From an uncultured Clostridia bacterium (GTDB taxonomy: Bacteria; Bacillota; Clostridia; TANB77; UBA1234), in assembly GCA_947624765.1 (NCBI GenBank), contig CANQLS010000011.1:1-15007 (forward strand): DNA of 15,007 bases. Direction: 5' to 3'. Position 1 is the first letter of the stretch. Each line of letters starts with the position of its first letter. This document shows positions 14,820 through 15,007 of the stretch, in pieces. The notes beneath the pieces were generated by a model. The model made no database searches, had not been told where the DNA came from, and worked only from the letters and a program-made list of their open reading frames with translations. Position numbers and translations under genes: made by a program.

Positions 14820-14903
14820 CTTTATGGTGGCCAATGGCCGCCGCTACACTCGTTTTGACATGGCTTTGAAGAATTATTCAGAATAAAACTATTATCCAAT
14901 AAC
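14820..14903 (-). repeat. Dispersed GC-rich palindromic repeat, copy B
   Basis: Inverted copy of the element at 6088-6171, aligned without gaps. AATAATTCTTCAAA and TGTAGCGGCGGCCA (minus strand, starting 14848) are identical in both, and the 16 bases between them differ. One arm of the palindrome has decayed (GGTGGCC in place of GCGGCGGCC), leaving a 7-bp GGTGGCC/GGCCGCC hairpin with loop AAT. It lies between the htpX terminator and a tRNA promoter. Confidence 0.75.
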
Positions 14904-14929
14904 TTCTTATTCAAAACTCACAGAAACTA

Positions 14930-14958
14930 TTGACAATGGCTTTTTTTGGTGCTAGAAT
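14930..14958 (+). promoter_or_regulatory. Promoter of the tRNA gene at the window end
   Basis: TTGACA (14930-14935), 17 bases, TAGAAT (14953-14958), ending 16 bases before the tRNA 5' end. The -35 is perfect and the spacing optimal. Confidence 0.85.
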
Positions 14959-14974
14959 AAGTATCGTTGATGAT

Positions 14975-15007
14975 GCACCACTAGCTCAGTTGGTAGAGCA
15001 ACTGACT
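14975..15007 (+). tRNA. Partial tRNA, cut at U33 before the anticodon
   Basis: GCACCAC (acceptor), TA, GCTCAGTTGGTAGAGC (D arm), A26, ACTGA (anticodon stem), then C32 and T33: 33 bases that end just before the anticodon. The sequence resembles tRNA-Lys of Firmicutes, but the identity cannot be read from this window. Confidence 0.9.

Noticed and set aside
14975..15007. Calling the last tRNA as tRNA-Lys
   Set aside because: The window stops at U33, so the anticodon is not present; similarity of the 5' half is not enough.

Overview
The window looks like chromosome from a low-GC, spore-forming member of the Firmicutes, most likely class Clostridia. Most of it is AT-rich, ribosome binding sites are strong (AGGAGG-like), and there is a sporulation phosphatase (SpoIIE), a competence protein (ComEA), an SMC condensin and a LemA/HtpX pair. 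I cannot name the genus from this sequence alone.

Left part (1-2660). Two small exported proteins lie on the minus strand: a three-repeat SLH-domain protein and, 12 bases downstream, a secreted cysteine-rich protein. Divergent from them is a stand-alone ClpX-like AAA+ unfoldase with its own promoter. It is visibly more GC-rich than its neighbours and ends at a bidirectional terminator.

Middle part (2660-7135). A comEA-pdp operon (minus) is divergent from a dacF-type D,D-carboxypeptidase (plus). Next is an accessory island: a GC-rich palindromic repeat, then a hicAB toxin-antitoxin locus. Here the toxin gene hicA is broken by a one-base frameshift, while the hicB antitoxin is intact. A perfect 16-bp inverted repeat (6265-6280 and 6955-6970) brackets the locus, and an 11-bp part of it recurs between the two genes.

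Right part (7135-15007). A tRNA-Arg(TCT), spoIIE and smc, each with a predicted promoter of its own, run on the minus strand. The spoIIE promoter has the long 21-bp spacer associated with Spo0A-activated promoters. Divergent from smc is a lemA-htpX operon ending in a strong terminator. A second, inverted copy of the GC-rich repeat follows, and the window ends inside a tRNA exactly at U33.

Most genes are housekeeping: envelope remodelling (DacF), membrane quality control (HtpX), chromosome organisation (SMC), sporulation (SpoIIE) and nucleoside salvage (Pdp). The points worth a second look are the divergent ClpX paralog, the crippled hicA within its set of repeats, and the two-copy dispersed palindromic element.
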